Source: Desulfomicrobium sp. UBA5193
GTDB lineage: Bacteria; Desulfobacterota; Desulfovibrionia; Desulfovibrionales; Desulfomicrobiaceae
Assembly (NCBI GenBank): GCA_002412965.1
Contig: DHWB01000006.1
Span: forward strand, 53,561-117,560
Reading direction: 5' to 3'
Length of the DNA: 64,000 bases
The translations under genes were made by a program, and so were the position numbers. This document shows, in pieces, positions 17,831 through 25,965 of this stretch. Below the pieces are notes generated by a model that was not told the origin of the DNA, did not search any database, and saw only the letters and a program-made list of their open reading frames with translations. Numbering within the stretch: the first letter of the stretch is position 1; each line of letters begins with the position of its first letter.

Positions 17831-17866
17831 CAGGCCGGCTCCCCTGAAAAAAGGGTGGCCGGCCTG
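17831..17866. repeat. Inverted repeat between mucR and the FmdE gene
   Basis: CAGGCCGGC and GCCGGCCTG form a 9-bp stem around an A-rich loop. It lies 31 bases after the MucR-type gene stop. Neither strand has a clear T-run after the stem, so it may be a weak terminator for that gene or an operator for the FmdE gene. Confidence 0.5.
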
Positions 17867-17896
17867 TCATAAAAACGTGATCTGCTGAGTGGGCAG

Positions 17897-18298
17897 CTAT
17901 TCGGCTTTAGGCGCTTTTTTGCGTTTCTCCCACAATTTCATGCCCTGCATCGTCTTGCTACGACTGCGAGCCAGGGACTTTGCAACCAGGGCAGTACCTT
18001 TCTTATAGCCGAATTTATCTTTGTATTGTTCCGGCGTAAGTCCGTGTGTGGCTAAATGGCGTTTCGTCAAAACTTTGAATGATTTTGCGCACTCACAGCA
18101 AACAACGCTATTTTCTTTGATCGCTTTTTTAGGATCGATAACGGGTTCGCTTTTGCTCACTGGCGAAATATTTTCGTCGAAATTCAGAATGCTTCCAGCC
18201 AAGGATTTGATCATAGAACTGATCTCTTCCTCTTTCATGTTGCGCACAGATGCTTGCGCCTTGACGATTTCGATTGCCTGTTTGAGATATTCTTCCAT
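17897..18298 (-). CDS. MucR/Ros-type zinc-finger transcriptional regulator
   Basis: A 133-residue MucR/Ros family regulator. The conserved zinc-finger region is visible in the middle: CCECAKSF, then RHLATHGLTPEQYKDKFGY, matching the C2H2 region of Ros and MucR. The C-terminus is basic (ARSRSKTMQGMKLWEKRKK). The N-terminal helical part probably mediates oligomerisation, as known for MucR. In alpha- and delta-proteobacteria these proteins bind AT-rich DNA and silence or tune surface and motility genes. The surrounding DNA is visibly AT-rich compared with the rest of the window, as is the gene itself. No target can be named. Confidence 0.88.
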   Translation of the reverse strand: MEEYLKQAIEIVKAQASVRNMKEEEISSMIKSLAGSILNFDENISPVSKSEPVIDPKKAIKENSVVCCECAKSFKVLTKRHLATHGLTPEQYKDKFGYKKGTALVAKSLARSRSKTMQGMKLWEKRKKAPKAE

Positions 18299-18469
18299 GT
18301 TGTCTCCTGGTGTCTTGTAATGATAATATGTTTTATGAAGAAAGTATGCCTTGATTCGGGAAGAGTTTACTTATTCTCATGGGTTATTACTCATGCTGGT
18401 ACGAAGGAAACTCGTGATTTTAACATTTCTATCGAGCATGATATATTGCCTCGCTGTGTTAATCAAGAA

Positions 18470-19801
18470 TCAAGAACAATTATTTGATGTTGAATCTGGA
18501 ATTGTTTGATTCTCTTGTGCGTCAGGCAGCCTGCTTGCCAGGATTTTGTCGACCCGATTTCCATCGAGGTCGATGACTTCAAGTCTCCAGCCCTCCCATT
18601 CGGCCACATCGCACGTGCGGGGCACACTACCGACCAGCCACATCATCATGCCGCTCAGCGTGTTGTATCTTCCCTTTTGTTCTTCGGGTACAGACTTTAA
18701 ATTCAGCCGGTCCTTGAGTTCCGGAATTGGGATCAGGCCGTCGAGGAGCCAAGACCCATCTTCACGCTGAACTCCCCATACGTCCTCTGGATCGCGTGGC
18801 TTAAACTCCCCTGTAAGAGCTTCAAGAACATCCTGCAGTGTAATGAGCCCCAAGATTTCTCCATATTCGTCGATGACAAAAACCATTTGAACCCCGGATT
18901 CGCGAAATTGCTCCAGCAATTTCATTCCGGTAAGGGTTTCCGGTACGAAAATGGCGGGTTGGAGATAGTCTTGAATGCTGCTTGATTCACCTTTGATGCG
19001 TTGTTTGAGCAATCTCTTTGCAGTGATAATTCCGATAGTATTGTGTAATCCGCCATGGCAAACCGGATATCTCGAATGGTCAGAATTCATCAGATTATCC
19101 AGACTACTTTCCAGCGGTTTGTCTATATTGAGAAAGATAATCTCGCTACGTGGGGTCATCAGCGAAGCAATCTGACGATCGTCCAATCTGAATACATTGC
19201 GCATTATTTCGTGTTCCTGCTTCTCGATCAGCCCAGTCAGCGATCCTTCGGCCAGAATGGAGTGGATATCTTCTTCCGTAAGGTTGGCGCTGCTTAATTC
19301 CTTTTTTCCCATGAGCCGGAGGAGTCCGTCTGTCGAAACGGAGAGCAGAGAGACAAACGGGCGTGACAGTGTTGCGAGCACCGAGATTGGCTTGGCCATG
19401 AATGTTGCGATGCCCTCCGCATGGAACTGGCCAATTCTTTTAGGCACCAACTCGCCGACAACAATGGAAAAGTATGTGATGATCACTACAACAAGAATGG
19501 TGGCCGTTATCGAACTGGTCTGTGCGTCAAGGCCAAGTTGATTGAGCATTTCGGCAAGAGGACCGGCCAGTGCCGCTTCGCCCACGATGCCGTTCATGAT
19601 GCCGATGACGGTGATCCCGATCTGGACGGTTGAAAGAAATTGCGTGGGATCTTCCCCAAGGCGCATGGCGACAGCCGCGGACTTGTCGCCATCCTCGGCC
19701 AGTCGCTGAAGGCGACTTTTCCGCGCGGTCACAAGGGCTATCTCCGACATGGCAAACACGCCGTTGAGTACGATGAGGAAGGCCAGTATAACAATCTCCA
19801 C
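18470..19801 (-). CDS. CNNM/CorC-type membrane protein (DUF21, CBS pair, CorC_HlyC)
   Basis: A 443-residue protein of the hemolysin-like/CorC family: an N-terminal DUF21 transmembrane domain with four helices (about 1-190), a CBS pair (about 205-330) and a C-terminal CorC_HlyC domain (about 350-425). Family members are implicated in magnesium or cobalt efflux and metal resistance; the old hemolysin name is not supported. ATG 19801 starts MEIVILAFLIVLNGVFAMSE, a usual N-terminus. It stands alone between the MucR gene and a small secreted protein gene, all on the minus strand. Confidence 0.9.
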   Translation of the reverse strand: MEIVILAFLIVLNGVFAMSEIALVTARKSRLQRLAEDGDKSAAVAMRLGEDPTQFLSTVQIGITVIGIMNGIVGEAALAGPLAEMLNQLGLDAQTSSITATILVVVIITYFSIVVGELVPKRIGQFHAEGIATFMAKPISVLATLSRPFVSLLSVSTDGLLRLMGKKELSSANLTEEDIHSILAEGSLTGLIEKQEHEIMRNVFRLDDRQIASLMTPRSEIIFLNIDKPLESSLDNLMNSDHSRYPVCHGGLHNTIGIITAKRLLKQRIKGESSSIQDYLQPAIFVPETLTGMKLLEQFRESGVQMVFVIDEYGEILGLITLQDVLEALTGEFKPRDPEDVWGVQREDGSWLLDGLIPIPELKDRLNLKSVPEEQKGRYNTLSGMMMWLVGSVPRTCDVAEWEGWRLEVIDLDGNRVDKILASRLPDAQENQTIPDSTSNNCS

Positions 19802-19888
19802 GCGTTTTCTCCTAGAACTCTGTTATGATCGTTATTTCGTGGGGGATAGGTCCAGAACAGAAATTGAGAGATGGTGAGTAGTAAAGGA

Positions 19889-20296
19889 TCACTCGATGAT
19901 TGATTTGAATAATAGTTTAGTTTCGTACCAAAAGAGTGAGAATTTGTTCGAAAAACCAGGTACAGTGCTGTTTTCTGGGAGATCTTTTCCTGACGCCCAT
20001 ACATTGTAAATAATTATGGAATTTTCAGATATATAACAAACTGTATTTTTTTCAATTTCGCTCGAATGTTTTTTATCGACGCAAATATCTATCATGTTGC
20101 TTTCAATATGTTGATTGTCTGGATTAATGGCGGTTCCAATTTGATTTCCTCCATGAAAAACGCCGTCAAATGAAATTTTCATTGGAGAAGAAAATGAGAC
20201 TTTGAATTTTTTGCACTCGACATCCTCTTGTCCAAAAGCTGCTGAAGAAAAAATACATATAAATAATAGAATGTTAGGTATTGTTGTTTTGGACAT
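19889..20296 (-). CDS. Small secreted protein of unknown function
   Basis: A 135-residue protein with a classic signal peptide (NILLFICIFSSAAFGQ, cleavage probably after FG or AFG). The mature part has three cysteines and no recognised domain. AAGGGAA precedes ATG 20296. The gene is strikingly AT-rich (many ATA, AAT and TTT codons) relative to the GC-rich neighbours, which suggests recent acquisition or rapid evolution. No partner gene gives a clue. It is most likely periplasmic or exported. Confidence 0.6.
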   Translation of the reverse strand: MSKTTIPNILLFICIFSSAAFGQEDVECKKFKVSFSSPMKISFDGVFHGGNQIGTAINPDNQHIESNMIDICVDKKHSSEIEKNTVCYISENSIIIYNVWASGKDLPENSTVPGFSNKFSLFWYETKLLFKSIIE

Positions 20297-20413
20297 ATGG
20301 TTTCCCTTATGCTGTGTGGAAATTCACGCCCTCTGGGAGTGGTCAGAGATAATTGGCTCGGCCTTGCGAGTTCTCACATAGTCGCGGAGGTGAAGCCAGA
20401 AATTTGCCAGGAA

Positions 20414-20438
20414 GGCCACCCCCCTATGGGGGATGGCC
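20414..20438. repeat. Strong hairpin between terC and the secreted protein gene
   Basis: GGCCACCCCCC and GGGGGATGGCC pair around TAT. On the plus strand TTTTTT follows only 11 bases later; on the minus strand there is no T-run. It may end or slow transcription arriving from terC. The rest of the 20297-20494 gap shows no gene. Confidence 0.5.
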
Positions 20439-20494
20439 AATTGCAGCGTTTTTTATACTCATGAAACTATACGCGAGTTGTCAACACCGACTCT

Positions 20495-21499
20495 TTATTC
20501 CACGTGCTTGTCGGGATCGACCTTTCGAGCAGGCGTTCCCGGGATCCACCAACGCAGCGTCTTGCGTTTTTCCTCATGTGCGGCGGTAGCCGTTCGGTAC
20601 ATTGAGTAGAGCATTGATCCGCCGATTAAAAGCGCGGTAGCCGCCAGAGCGAGTTCCGTGGAGATTATTTTCTGCTCGAACCAGGTGTTGACGGTCATTT
20701 TGCAGCCGACAAGCACGAGCACGAAGGACAGTCCGTATTTCAGATAATGGAAGCGGTGGATGACCCCGGCCAGGGCGAAATACAACGCGCGCAAGCCCAG
20801 GATCGCGAACACATTCGAGGAATAAACGATGAACGTGTCCGTGCTGATGGCCAGGATGGCGGGGATGGAGTCGATGGCGAAGATCAGGTCGGAAATCTCG
20901 ACGATGACCAGGACCATGAACATCGGGGTCATGAAGAGAAGGCCGTCGCGTTTGATCCAGAACCGCTCCCCCTCGTAATCTTCCGTGATTCGGAAATGAC
21001 GTCGCATGAACGTGGCAATGCGGTTATTGGCCATGTCCGGTTCCTGGTTGATGGTCGCCAGCATTTTGATGCCGGAGGCGATGAGCACGAAACCAAAAAC
21101 GTAAAGCAGCCAGTGAAAGTGTGCGATGGCCTGTGCTCCGGCGAAGATGAGCACGGCACGCATGACGAGCGCTCCGAGTATCCCCCAAAAGAGGATGCGC
21201 CGCTGGCTTGATTTTGGCACCTCGAAATGGAGGAAAATGAGCAGGAAGACAAAGATGTTGTCGACGCTCAGGCTCTTCTCGATGAAATAGCCGGTCAGGA
21301 ATGCGTACCCTGCTTCGGTTCCCTTGAAAGAAAAGACTCCCGCGCTGAAAAGAAGCGCGAGGCCGATGTAGCCCAGACTCACCCACAGGGCGGTCCGGAC
21401 GCTCATTTCCTTGCCTTTGCGCTGCAGGACTCCCAGATCGAGGATCAGCAAAGCGAGTACGAAAACATGAAATCCAATCCACAGTAAGGCGGTATTCAA
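20495..21499 (-). CDS. TerC/Alx family membrane protein
   Basis: A 334-residue integral membrane protein with about nine helices. TerC signatures are clear: EKSLSVDNIFVFLLIF and EISDLIFAIDSIPAILAIS, each with acidic residues in the membrane. TerC/Alx proteins export manganese or help metallate exported proteins, and many are controlled by the yybP-ykoY manganese riboswitch. Such a riboswitch lies ahead of the preceding gene (Tim44-like), so TerC is probably expressed by read-through from it across a 129-base gap that contains a hairpin. AGAGGAT lies before ATG 21499. Confidence 0.93.
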   Translation of the reverse strand: MNTALLWIGFHVFVLALLILDLGVLQRKGKEMSVRTALWVSLGYIGLALLFSAGVFSFKGTEAGYAFLTGYFIEKSLSVDNIFVFLLIFLHFEVPKSSQRRILFWGILGALVMRAVLIFAGAQAIAHFHWLLYVFGFVLIASGIKMLATINQEPDMANNRIATFMRRHFRITEDYEGERFWIKRDGLLFMTPMFMVLVIVEISDLIFAIDSIPAILAISTDTFIVYSSNVFAILGLRALYFALAGVIHRFHYLKYGLSFVLVLVGCKMTVNTWFEQKIISTELALAATALLIGGSMLYSMYRTATAAHEEKRKTLRWWIPGTPARKVDPDKHVE

Positions 21500-21578
21500 A
21501 AATTTATCCTCTTAAGATTCTGTAAAAGGCGGGTGGATGACGTGCCTGCCCGATGGATCAAGATTTGTGAAATGTATC

Positions 21579-21611
21579 GCACGGCACATCGGCTTTGGCA
21601 ACATGCCGTGC
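21579..21611 (-). repeat. Intercistronic hairpin between the Tim44-like gene and terC
   Basis: A perfect 8-bp inverted repeat, GCACGGCA and TGCCGTGC, with a 17-base loop. There is no T-run after it on the minus strand, so full termination is unlikely. It could stabilise the upstream message or reduce read-through into terC. Confidence 0.5.
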
Positions 21612-21628
21612 TGTTTGAGGATAATTCT

Positions 21629-22540
21629 TTACAAAGTCAGTTGCTGGATGCCCTCCAGGGTCCATTGCGGAGCGGAGGCGCTTTCGTCGCGGCGAATATG
21701 CCAAACTTCTCTGATCTGCTCCGCCGGGGCGTTGGCATCGTCCTCGCGCAGCATGGCGTCAAAGAGAACGCTGATCACGGTTTCGGTTCCAGTGGCCCGA
21801 GCCTCCAGCACGCGCGCCTCGACCATCAGGATTTCCGTGCGCCCTTGCGCGGGATCAAGAGTCACCTGACGTGCGATCTCCTCATGGACTTCCTGACTTG
21901 TGAACTGCCGGATGTCGTCAATGTCCCTGCGGTCCCAGGAAGCTTGCAGGCGGGTGTAGAGAGCTTTTGCTCCGGTCAGGAATTCCTGCTCATTCAAGCC
22001 ATGCGGCAAAACGGGAGCTTGCGGTGTTTGCGTTTCGAAAGACTGATGTCCCCATCCACCATGAGGCGCAGCGCTCCGGGTTTCTTCGTGTCCGGCGTAG
22101 GCGTACGGCGCCGAATTCGCCGTGGCTGCCCTGCGGGATTTGACGAACTTGAAAAGAAGAAATCCGCCCACCGCCAGGAGGAGAATGTCGAGCATTCCCG
22201 GACCTGCGAATCCGCCGCCTCCGAAAAGCATGGAGCCGAGCAGACCGCCCATGAGCAGACCGCCGAACATGCCGCCAAGCGCGCCGAAGCGGGAAGGGGT
22301 GCTCGGGGCGGCTTGTTTCGCCATGGTTGGCGAGTCTTTGGTTGGGGATACGTTTTTGTTGTAGCCGCTGCCGTATGAAGGCTTGCTTCCGAAAGATCCT
22401 CCCCCGCCCATGCGTTTGGCGTCTGCCAGGTCGGGCCAGGCAAAAAGAAGCAGGGTCAGGGCGATAAGAGGAAAGAAAAGATAGGCCAATCCTGGGTGCG
22501 CAGCGGCAGCGCGGGATCGCGGGACGGGAACGTTGGTCAT
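21629..22540 (-). CDS. Tim44-like domain membrane protein
   Basis: A 303-residue protein with ATG 22540 chosen because AGGAGG precedes it; the open frame to 22759 runs back through the riboswitch and is rejected. Layout: an N-terminal membrane segment (GLAYLFFPLIALTLLLFA), a glycine/serine-rich stretch, a second very glycine-rich hydrophobic region (GGMFGGLLMGGLLGSMLFGG) with a following helix, and a C-terminal Tim44-like domain of about 140 residues (EQEFLTGAKALYTRLQASWDRRD). Bacterial proteins of this type are widespread but poorly defined. Being first behind an Mn2+ riboswitch and ahead of terC points to manganese homeostasis or envelope metallation. Confidence 0.88.
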   Translation of the reverse strand: MTNVPVPRSRAAAAHPGLAYLFFPLIALTLLLFAWPDLADAKRMGGGGSFGSKPSYGSGYNKNVSPTKDSPTMAKQAAPSTPSRFGALGGMFGGLLMGGLLGSMLFGGGGFAGPGMLDILLLAVGGFLLFKFVKSRRAATANSAPYAYAGHEETRSAAPHGGWGHQSFETQTPQAPVLPHGLNEQEFLTGAKALYTRLQASWDRRDIDDIRQFTSQEVHEEIARQVTLDPAQGRTEILMVEARVLEARATGTETVISVLFDAMLREDDANAPAEQIREVWHIRRDESASAPQWTLEGIQQLTL

Positions 22541-22570
22541 GGAGCCTCCTGTGGTTGGCTGGAGGTCCTT

Positions 22571-22614
22571 AAAAAAAAGAGACCTCCAGCATGTTTGATC
22601 ATGCTGAAGGTCTC
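22571..22614 (-). terminator. Riboswitch-controlled terminator
   Basis: GAGACCTTCAGCATG pairs with CATGCTGGAGGTCTC around ATCAAA, followed by eight Ts. It lies 31 bases before the Tim44-like start codon and overlaps the aptamer, so it is conditional. Confidence 0.9.
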
Positions 22615-22702
22615 GCTCATCGGTGGATTTCCGACGACAAGGCCAAGCGCTCGCGCGCCAGTATTGTTGACCTTGCCTCTGGGAGCTACTCCCCTTCAAG
22701 AG
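22571..22702 (-). promoter_or_regulatory. yybP-ykoY (manganese) riboswitch with expression platform
   Basis: Read on the minus strand, the leader contains AAGGGGAGTAGC (from about 22698), then GGTCAACA, and closes with GAGCGAGACCTT (to about 22607). These are the conserved elements of the yybP-ykoY family, in the right order and with a P1 helix formed by GAAGG and CCTTC. The 3' strand of the aptamer (22603-22614) is also the 5' arm of a strong terminator (22571-22614). The two structures exclude each other, and ligand binding should favour read-through, giving an Mn2+-induced ON switch as known for alx and mntP. Confidence 0.9.
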
Positions 22703-22706
22703 CCTA

Positions 22707-22734
22707 AATATAATGCTGCCGTTCGGCTCGTCAA
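22707..22734 (-). promoter_or_regulatory. Sigma-70 promoter of the riboswitch operon
   Basis: On the minus strand TTGACG (22729-22734) and TATATT (22707-22712) are separated by 16 bases. The expected start site is a few bases before the aptamer at about 22700, which fits the riboswitch very well. Confidence 0.75.
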
Positions 22735-22746
22735 GTTTAAACTTGA
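22731..22746. promoter_or_regulatory. Perfect 16-bp palindrome at the -35 region
   Basis: TCAAGTTTAAACTTGA is perfectly symmetric and its first four bases overlap the -35 box of the riboswitch promoter. The position is right for a repressor operator; no cognate regulator is identified. Confidence 0.5.
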
Positions 22747-22920
22747 GTCGTGTGGTCAAAAATGCCGGGGGTGCGCCGGACGCTCCTGAAACGGGCTTTC
22801 GGTATCATGTGGAATTGAGAGAAGTATGAGGCAGTTCGAGACGAGGCGCAGTGGCGCGATTCCCTCATTGGATTGGCGTTCCGCCATTTCACCACGCGAG
22901 CAAGGGAAAGAGAGCGGCCC

Positions 22921-22952
22921 AAAAAACAAAAAAGCCGATCATGCGATCGGCT
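22921..22952 (-). terminator. Terminator after tRNA-Thr
   Basis: On the minus strand GCCGATC and GATCGGC pair around GCAT, followed by TTTTTTGTTTTTT. It lies just after the tRNA-Thr 3' end and probably ends the tRNA-Pro-tRNA-Thr transcript. Confidence 0.9.
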
Positions 22953-22960
22953 TTGATGTC

Positions 22961-23036
22961 TGGAGCCCACAAGCAGGATTGAACTGCTGACCTCGTCCTT
23001 ACCAAGGACGCGCTCTGCCAACTGAGCTATGTGGGC
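22961..23036 (-). tRNA. tRNA-Thr (anticodon GGT)
   Basis: A 76-base cloverleaf on the minus strand. The acceptor stem GCCCACA pairs with TGTGGGC, the D-arm contains AGCTCAGTTGGCAGAGC, the anticodon loop reads TTGGTAA, the T-arm contains GTTCAATC, and CCA is encoded at 22961-22963. It lies eight bases downstream of tRNA-Pro in the same orientation. Confidence 0.95.
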
Positions 23037-23044
23037 GGACGTTG

Positions 23045-23121
<77 letters not shown>

Positions 23122-23267
23122 ACAACGAGAAATCGCTTCTAGGGAGACCCATGGGCTTTGTCAAACACTTTTTTGAAATTGGCGAAAAATTGAGATGCAA
23201 GATTTTGGTATTATTTCTTTTTCCGTTCCGCCCTGGATTGCGGCGAGGCCGGAGGGGCATGGAGATG

Positions 23268-23305
23268 CGCGGAAAAACCGGCCTAAAAAAACCGGTTTTT
23301 CCGCG
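23268..23305. terminator. Bidirectional-looking terminator after the chemoreceptor gene
   Basis: CGCGGAAAAACCGG (23268-23281) pairs with CCGGTTTTTCCGCG (23292-23305). The loop is A/T-rich and the stem itself contains T5 and A5 tracts, so it can work for the chemoreceptor gene that stops at 23318. Confidence 0.75.
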
Positions 23306-23317
23306 TCATGAGTATGA

Positions 23318-25378
23318 TCAGATCTTGAAGCGCGAAACCTGTTCACGCAGGCGCTCGGCGAGCTCGGCCAGTTCGGTGGCGCTCTCCTGCACGGTCCTGC
23401 TGCTTGTGGTCATTTCATCGGAGGCCGTGCGCACGTTCTCGATGTCGGAGCTGATGGCCCGCGTCATGGACGAGCTGGTGGCCACGTTGGCGTTGATCTC
23501 CGTGATGCCCGTGGAGGCTTGACCCACGTTTTCGGCGATGTCGCGCGTGGTCACGGATTGCTCTTCGACAGCGGCGGCGATGGTGCCGACGATTTCATTC
23601 ATTTCGGCGATGACGCCTGTGATGTCGGAGATGTCATGCACGGTCTGCGTGGTCACGGATTGGATGCCGGTGATCTTTTCCCGGATATCTTCCGTGGCCT
23701 TGGCGGTCTGCTGCGCCAGCTCCTTGATTTCGTTGGCCACGACCGCGAAGCCTCGTCCCGCTTCGCCCGCGCGGGCCGCTTCGATGGTGGCATTCAGGGC
23801 CAGCAGGTTGGTCTGGGAGGAGATTGCCGTGATGGTCGCCGTCACGGCGTTGATCTCCTTGGCTGCCACTCCGAGTTCGTTGACCCGGCCGGAAGCGGCC
23901 TGGGCCTTGGCCACGGCGCTTGAGGTCGTGTTCTTGGCCCGCTCGGAGTTCTGGGCGATCTCCTGGATGGTGGAGGACATCTCCTCGGCCGCCGTGGCCA
24001 CGGTGTTCATGTTGATCGAGGCCTGTTCCATGGCTGCGGATACGGAGTTCATGTTGCTACTCACCTCCCCGGCCGCGTTGCTGACCGTGTTGGCCATGCT
24101 GGCGGTCTGGGCTGAACCCTGGGTCATCTGGGAGGAGATGCTCGACAGTCCCGTCGACGCGGTCGTCAGGGCCTGGGTGGCCCCGGTGATTTCGCCGAGC
24201 ATTTCCTTGGTCCGTGCAACCATGGTGTTCATGGCGGAGGATAAATTGCCGATGGCGTCCTTGGCCTGGTGGGTGAAGGTGATTGTGTAATCGCCTTCGG
24301 CTACCTGCAGGCTCTGGCGCGCAAGCTGGTTCAGGGGCTTGGTGATGGTGCGGATCAGCACGATCGCGATCAGGACACCCATGGCGATGACGCCAAGACC
24401 TACGAAAACGCTCTTAAGGATGATATCCTTGTCCAGTCCGCGCACCATCTGGGATTCGTTCATGCCGACTCCGAGATGCCAGTCCCAAGGCTCGAAATGC
24501 TGGGTGTAGGTGATCTTCCTCTCACCATTCCATGTGTATTCGAGGGCTCCACCCTTGTGACTTCGGAAAATGTCTCCGATGCCGGCCACTTCGAAAATAT
24601 TCTGTCCTTCCAGTGTGGGATGGATGAGGACGTTTCCTTTGGAATTATAGACAAAGAAGTAGCCGACGCCGTTGGCCTTGGTCGCGGTCATCATCTCGCG
24701 AAGCTGCGGATTCAGGATCTTGCGGCCCACGAAAAGGACAGCCACAATTTTGTCATCGGCATCGAATACCGGCTTGTAGGAGGCCACGTACCAGTCGTCG
24801 ACGACAAAAGCCAATCCGCTGTAGGGTTCGCCACTCATGACGGTCTTGTAAACGGCGCTGTCCGCCGGGATGAATGTATCCACGGCGCGTTCGTCCTCCT
24901 TGATCCGCACGGTCGTCGAAACCCGCAGGAGCTTGTCATCCAGGACCTGAAAGATGGTTGCCGCCCCTTTGGTCATGAATTGGACCTTGTCGACGACGCC
25001 GGTGTTTCCGTTCATGACCACGCCGCCAAGCATCAGCCGGGGGATGCGCACCTGCTCCGAGGCCTTGGTGACCTGGTTGGTGATGCTCCGCTCCAGCATC
25101 ATGGCCGAATCCTGAGCAAAGGAGCCGTAGCGGTCCAGTTCGCCTTCAAGGATGACCATGTCCGCTTCGAGTTTTTCTTGCAGCAGGGCGTTTTGGGCAG
25201 CAAGAGAGTTGAAGACGGAATGGCTCATGTTCTCAATGGAACTCTGGCCTAACTCGAAAAGCCCTTTGCGCACATCCACCGTGGTCACGGCGATGACGAT
25301 GGCGAGGGACAGGACCAGGAGAGCCAGGATGCCCGTGAAGAGTTTCGTCGTGAATTTTATGGATTGAGTATTGAACAT
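23318..25378 (-). CDS. Methyl-accepting chemotaxis protein with periplasmic Cache sensor
   Basis: A 686-residue chemoreceptor. Membrane helix near 14-34, periplasmic double-Cache-like region to about 310 (contains VAGIGDIF, GGALEYTWNG), helix near 320-345, HAMP, then a long signalling hairpin with the tip QTNLLALNATIEAARAGE and GFAVVANEIKELAQQ. It ends SRFKI, without the NWETF-type pentapeptide that tethers CheR. It should relay a small-molecule signal to a CheA/CheW complex, none of which is in this window. ATG 25378 begins MFNTQSIKF. It ends at a strong hairpin and is transcribed in the same direction as the HAD/GGDEF genes 116 bases upstream. Confidence 0.95.
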   Translation of the reverse strand: MFNTQSIKFTTKLFTGILALLVLSLAIVIAVTTVDVRKGLFELGQSSIENMSHSVFNSLAAQNALLQEKLEADMVILEGELDRYGSFAQDSAMMLERSITNQVTKASEQVRIPRLMLGGVVMNGNTGVVDKVQFMTKGAATIFQVLDDKLLRVSTTVRIKEDERAVDTFIPADSAVYKTVMSGEPYSGLAFVVDDWYVASYKPVFDADDKIVAVLFVGRKILNPQLREMMTATKANGVGYFFVYNSKGNVLIHPTLEGQNIFEVAGIGDIFRSHKGGALEYTWNGERKITYTQHFEPWDWHLGVGMNESQMVRGLDKDIILKSVFVGLGVIAMGVLIAIVLIRTITKPLNQLARQSLQVAEGDYTITFTHQAKDAIGNLSSAMNTMVARTKEMLGEITGATQALTTASTGLSSISSQMTQGSAQTASMANTVSNAAGEVSSNMNSVSAAMEQASINMNTVATAAEEMSSTIQEIAQNSERAKNTTSSAVAKAQAASGRVNELGVAAKEINAVTATITAISSQTNLLALNATIEAARAGEAGRGFAVVANEIKELAQQTAKATEDIREKITGIQSVTTQTVHDISDITGVIAEMNEIVGTIAAAVEEQSVTTRDIAENVGQASTGITEINANVATSSSMTRAISSDIENVRTASDEMTTSSRTVQESATELAELAERLREQVSRFKI

Positions 25379-25494
25379 GAAGCCCCCTGAAGTAATGTAC
25401 GACGTGTGACGTAAGACACTCTCTATGCATTGAATCCGAATTGATCAATAATGATATGAGACGTGCAGTCGATCGGGCGGGCTCGTCTGGATGT

Positions 25495-25965
25495 TCAGTA
25501 ACGCAAAGTGGCTTTGAGCCGCTGTGGATGCAAGAGCAGGTCGAGGCCCGCCTCGATGCCTGGGACCAGGATGTGCGCCGCGGACAGGGCGGCCATGGCC
25601 ACGCCTTCGGGCTGGAGTATGGCCATGGACAGGGCTGCGTCCTTGAGCATGGCGGCGTCGTTGTTGCCGTTGCCGAAGCATGCGCAGGACATGGGGCCCA
25701 GGCTTTGAACGTAGTCGGCCTTGGCCTGGCGTTCATCACCGGCGGGCAGGATGTGCACGACATAGTCGGTCTGGCCAAAAGTCGAGCGCACGGTGCCGTA
25801 GGTGTCGGCCGTGAGGATATGAATGGTCAGGAGGTGTTTGATGCGGCTCAGGCGGGAAAAGACACCGGGCTGAACCCGTCCGTCGATGGCCAGCGTTCCG
25901 TTATAGTCGAGAACCAGGTGGAGCAGGGAGCGTTGTCCAAATCCGGGGATGTCGAAGTCGATCAT
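25495..25965 (-). CDS. HAD-superfamily protein, soluble P-type ATPase-like
   Basis: A 156-residue HAD-fold protein. Motif I is DYNGT (nucleophile Asp in VLDYNGTLA), where the usual second Asp of DxD phosphatases is Asn, as in P-type ATPases (DKTGT). Motif IV is present as FGNGNNDAAML. This matches the small soluble P-type ATPase-like group of unknown function. Its ATG overlaps the stop of the GGDEF gene (ATGA at 25962-25965), so the two are translationally coupled. Phosphatase activity is possible but not assured because of the motif I variant. Frequently seen in methanogens and sulfate reducers, but no pathway is established. Confidence 0.82.
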   Translation of the reverse strand: MIDFDIPGFGQRSLLHLVLDYNGTLAIDGRVQPGVFSRLSRIKHLLTIHILTADTYGTVRSTFGQTDYVVHILPAGDERQAKADYVQSLGPMSCACFGNGNNDAAMLKDAALSMAILQPEGVAMAALSAAHILVPGIEAGLDLLLHPQRLKATLRY

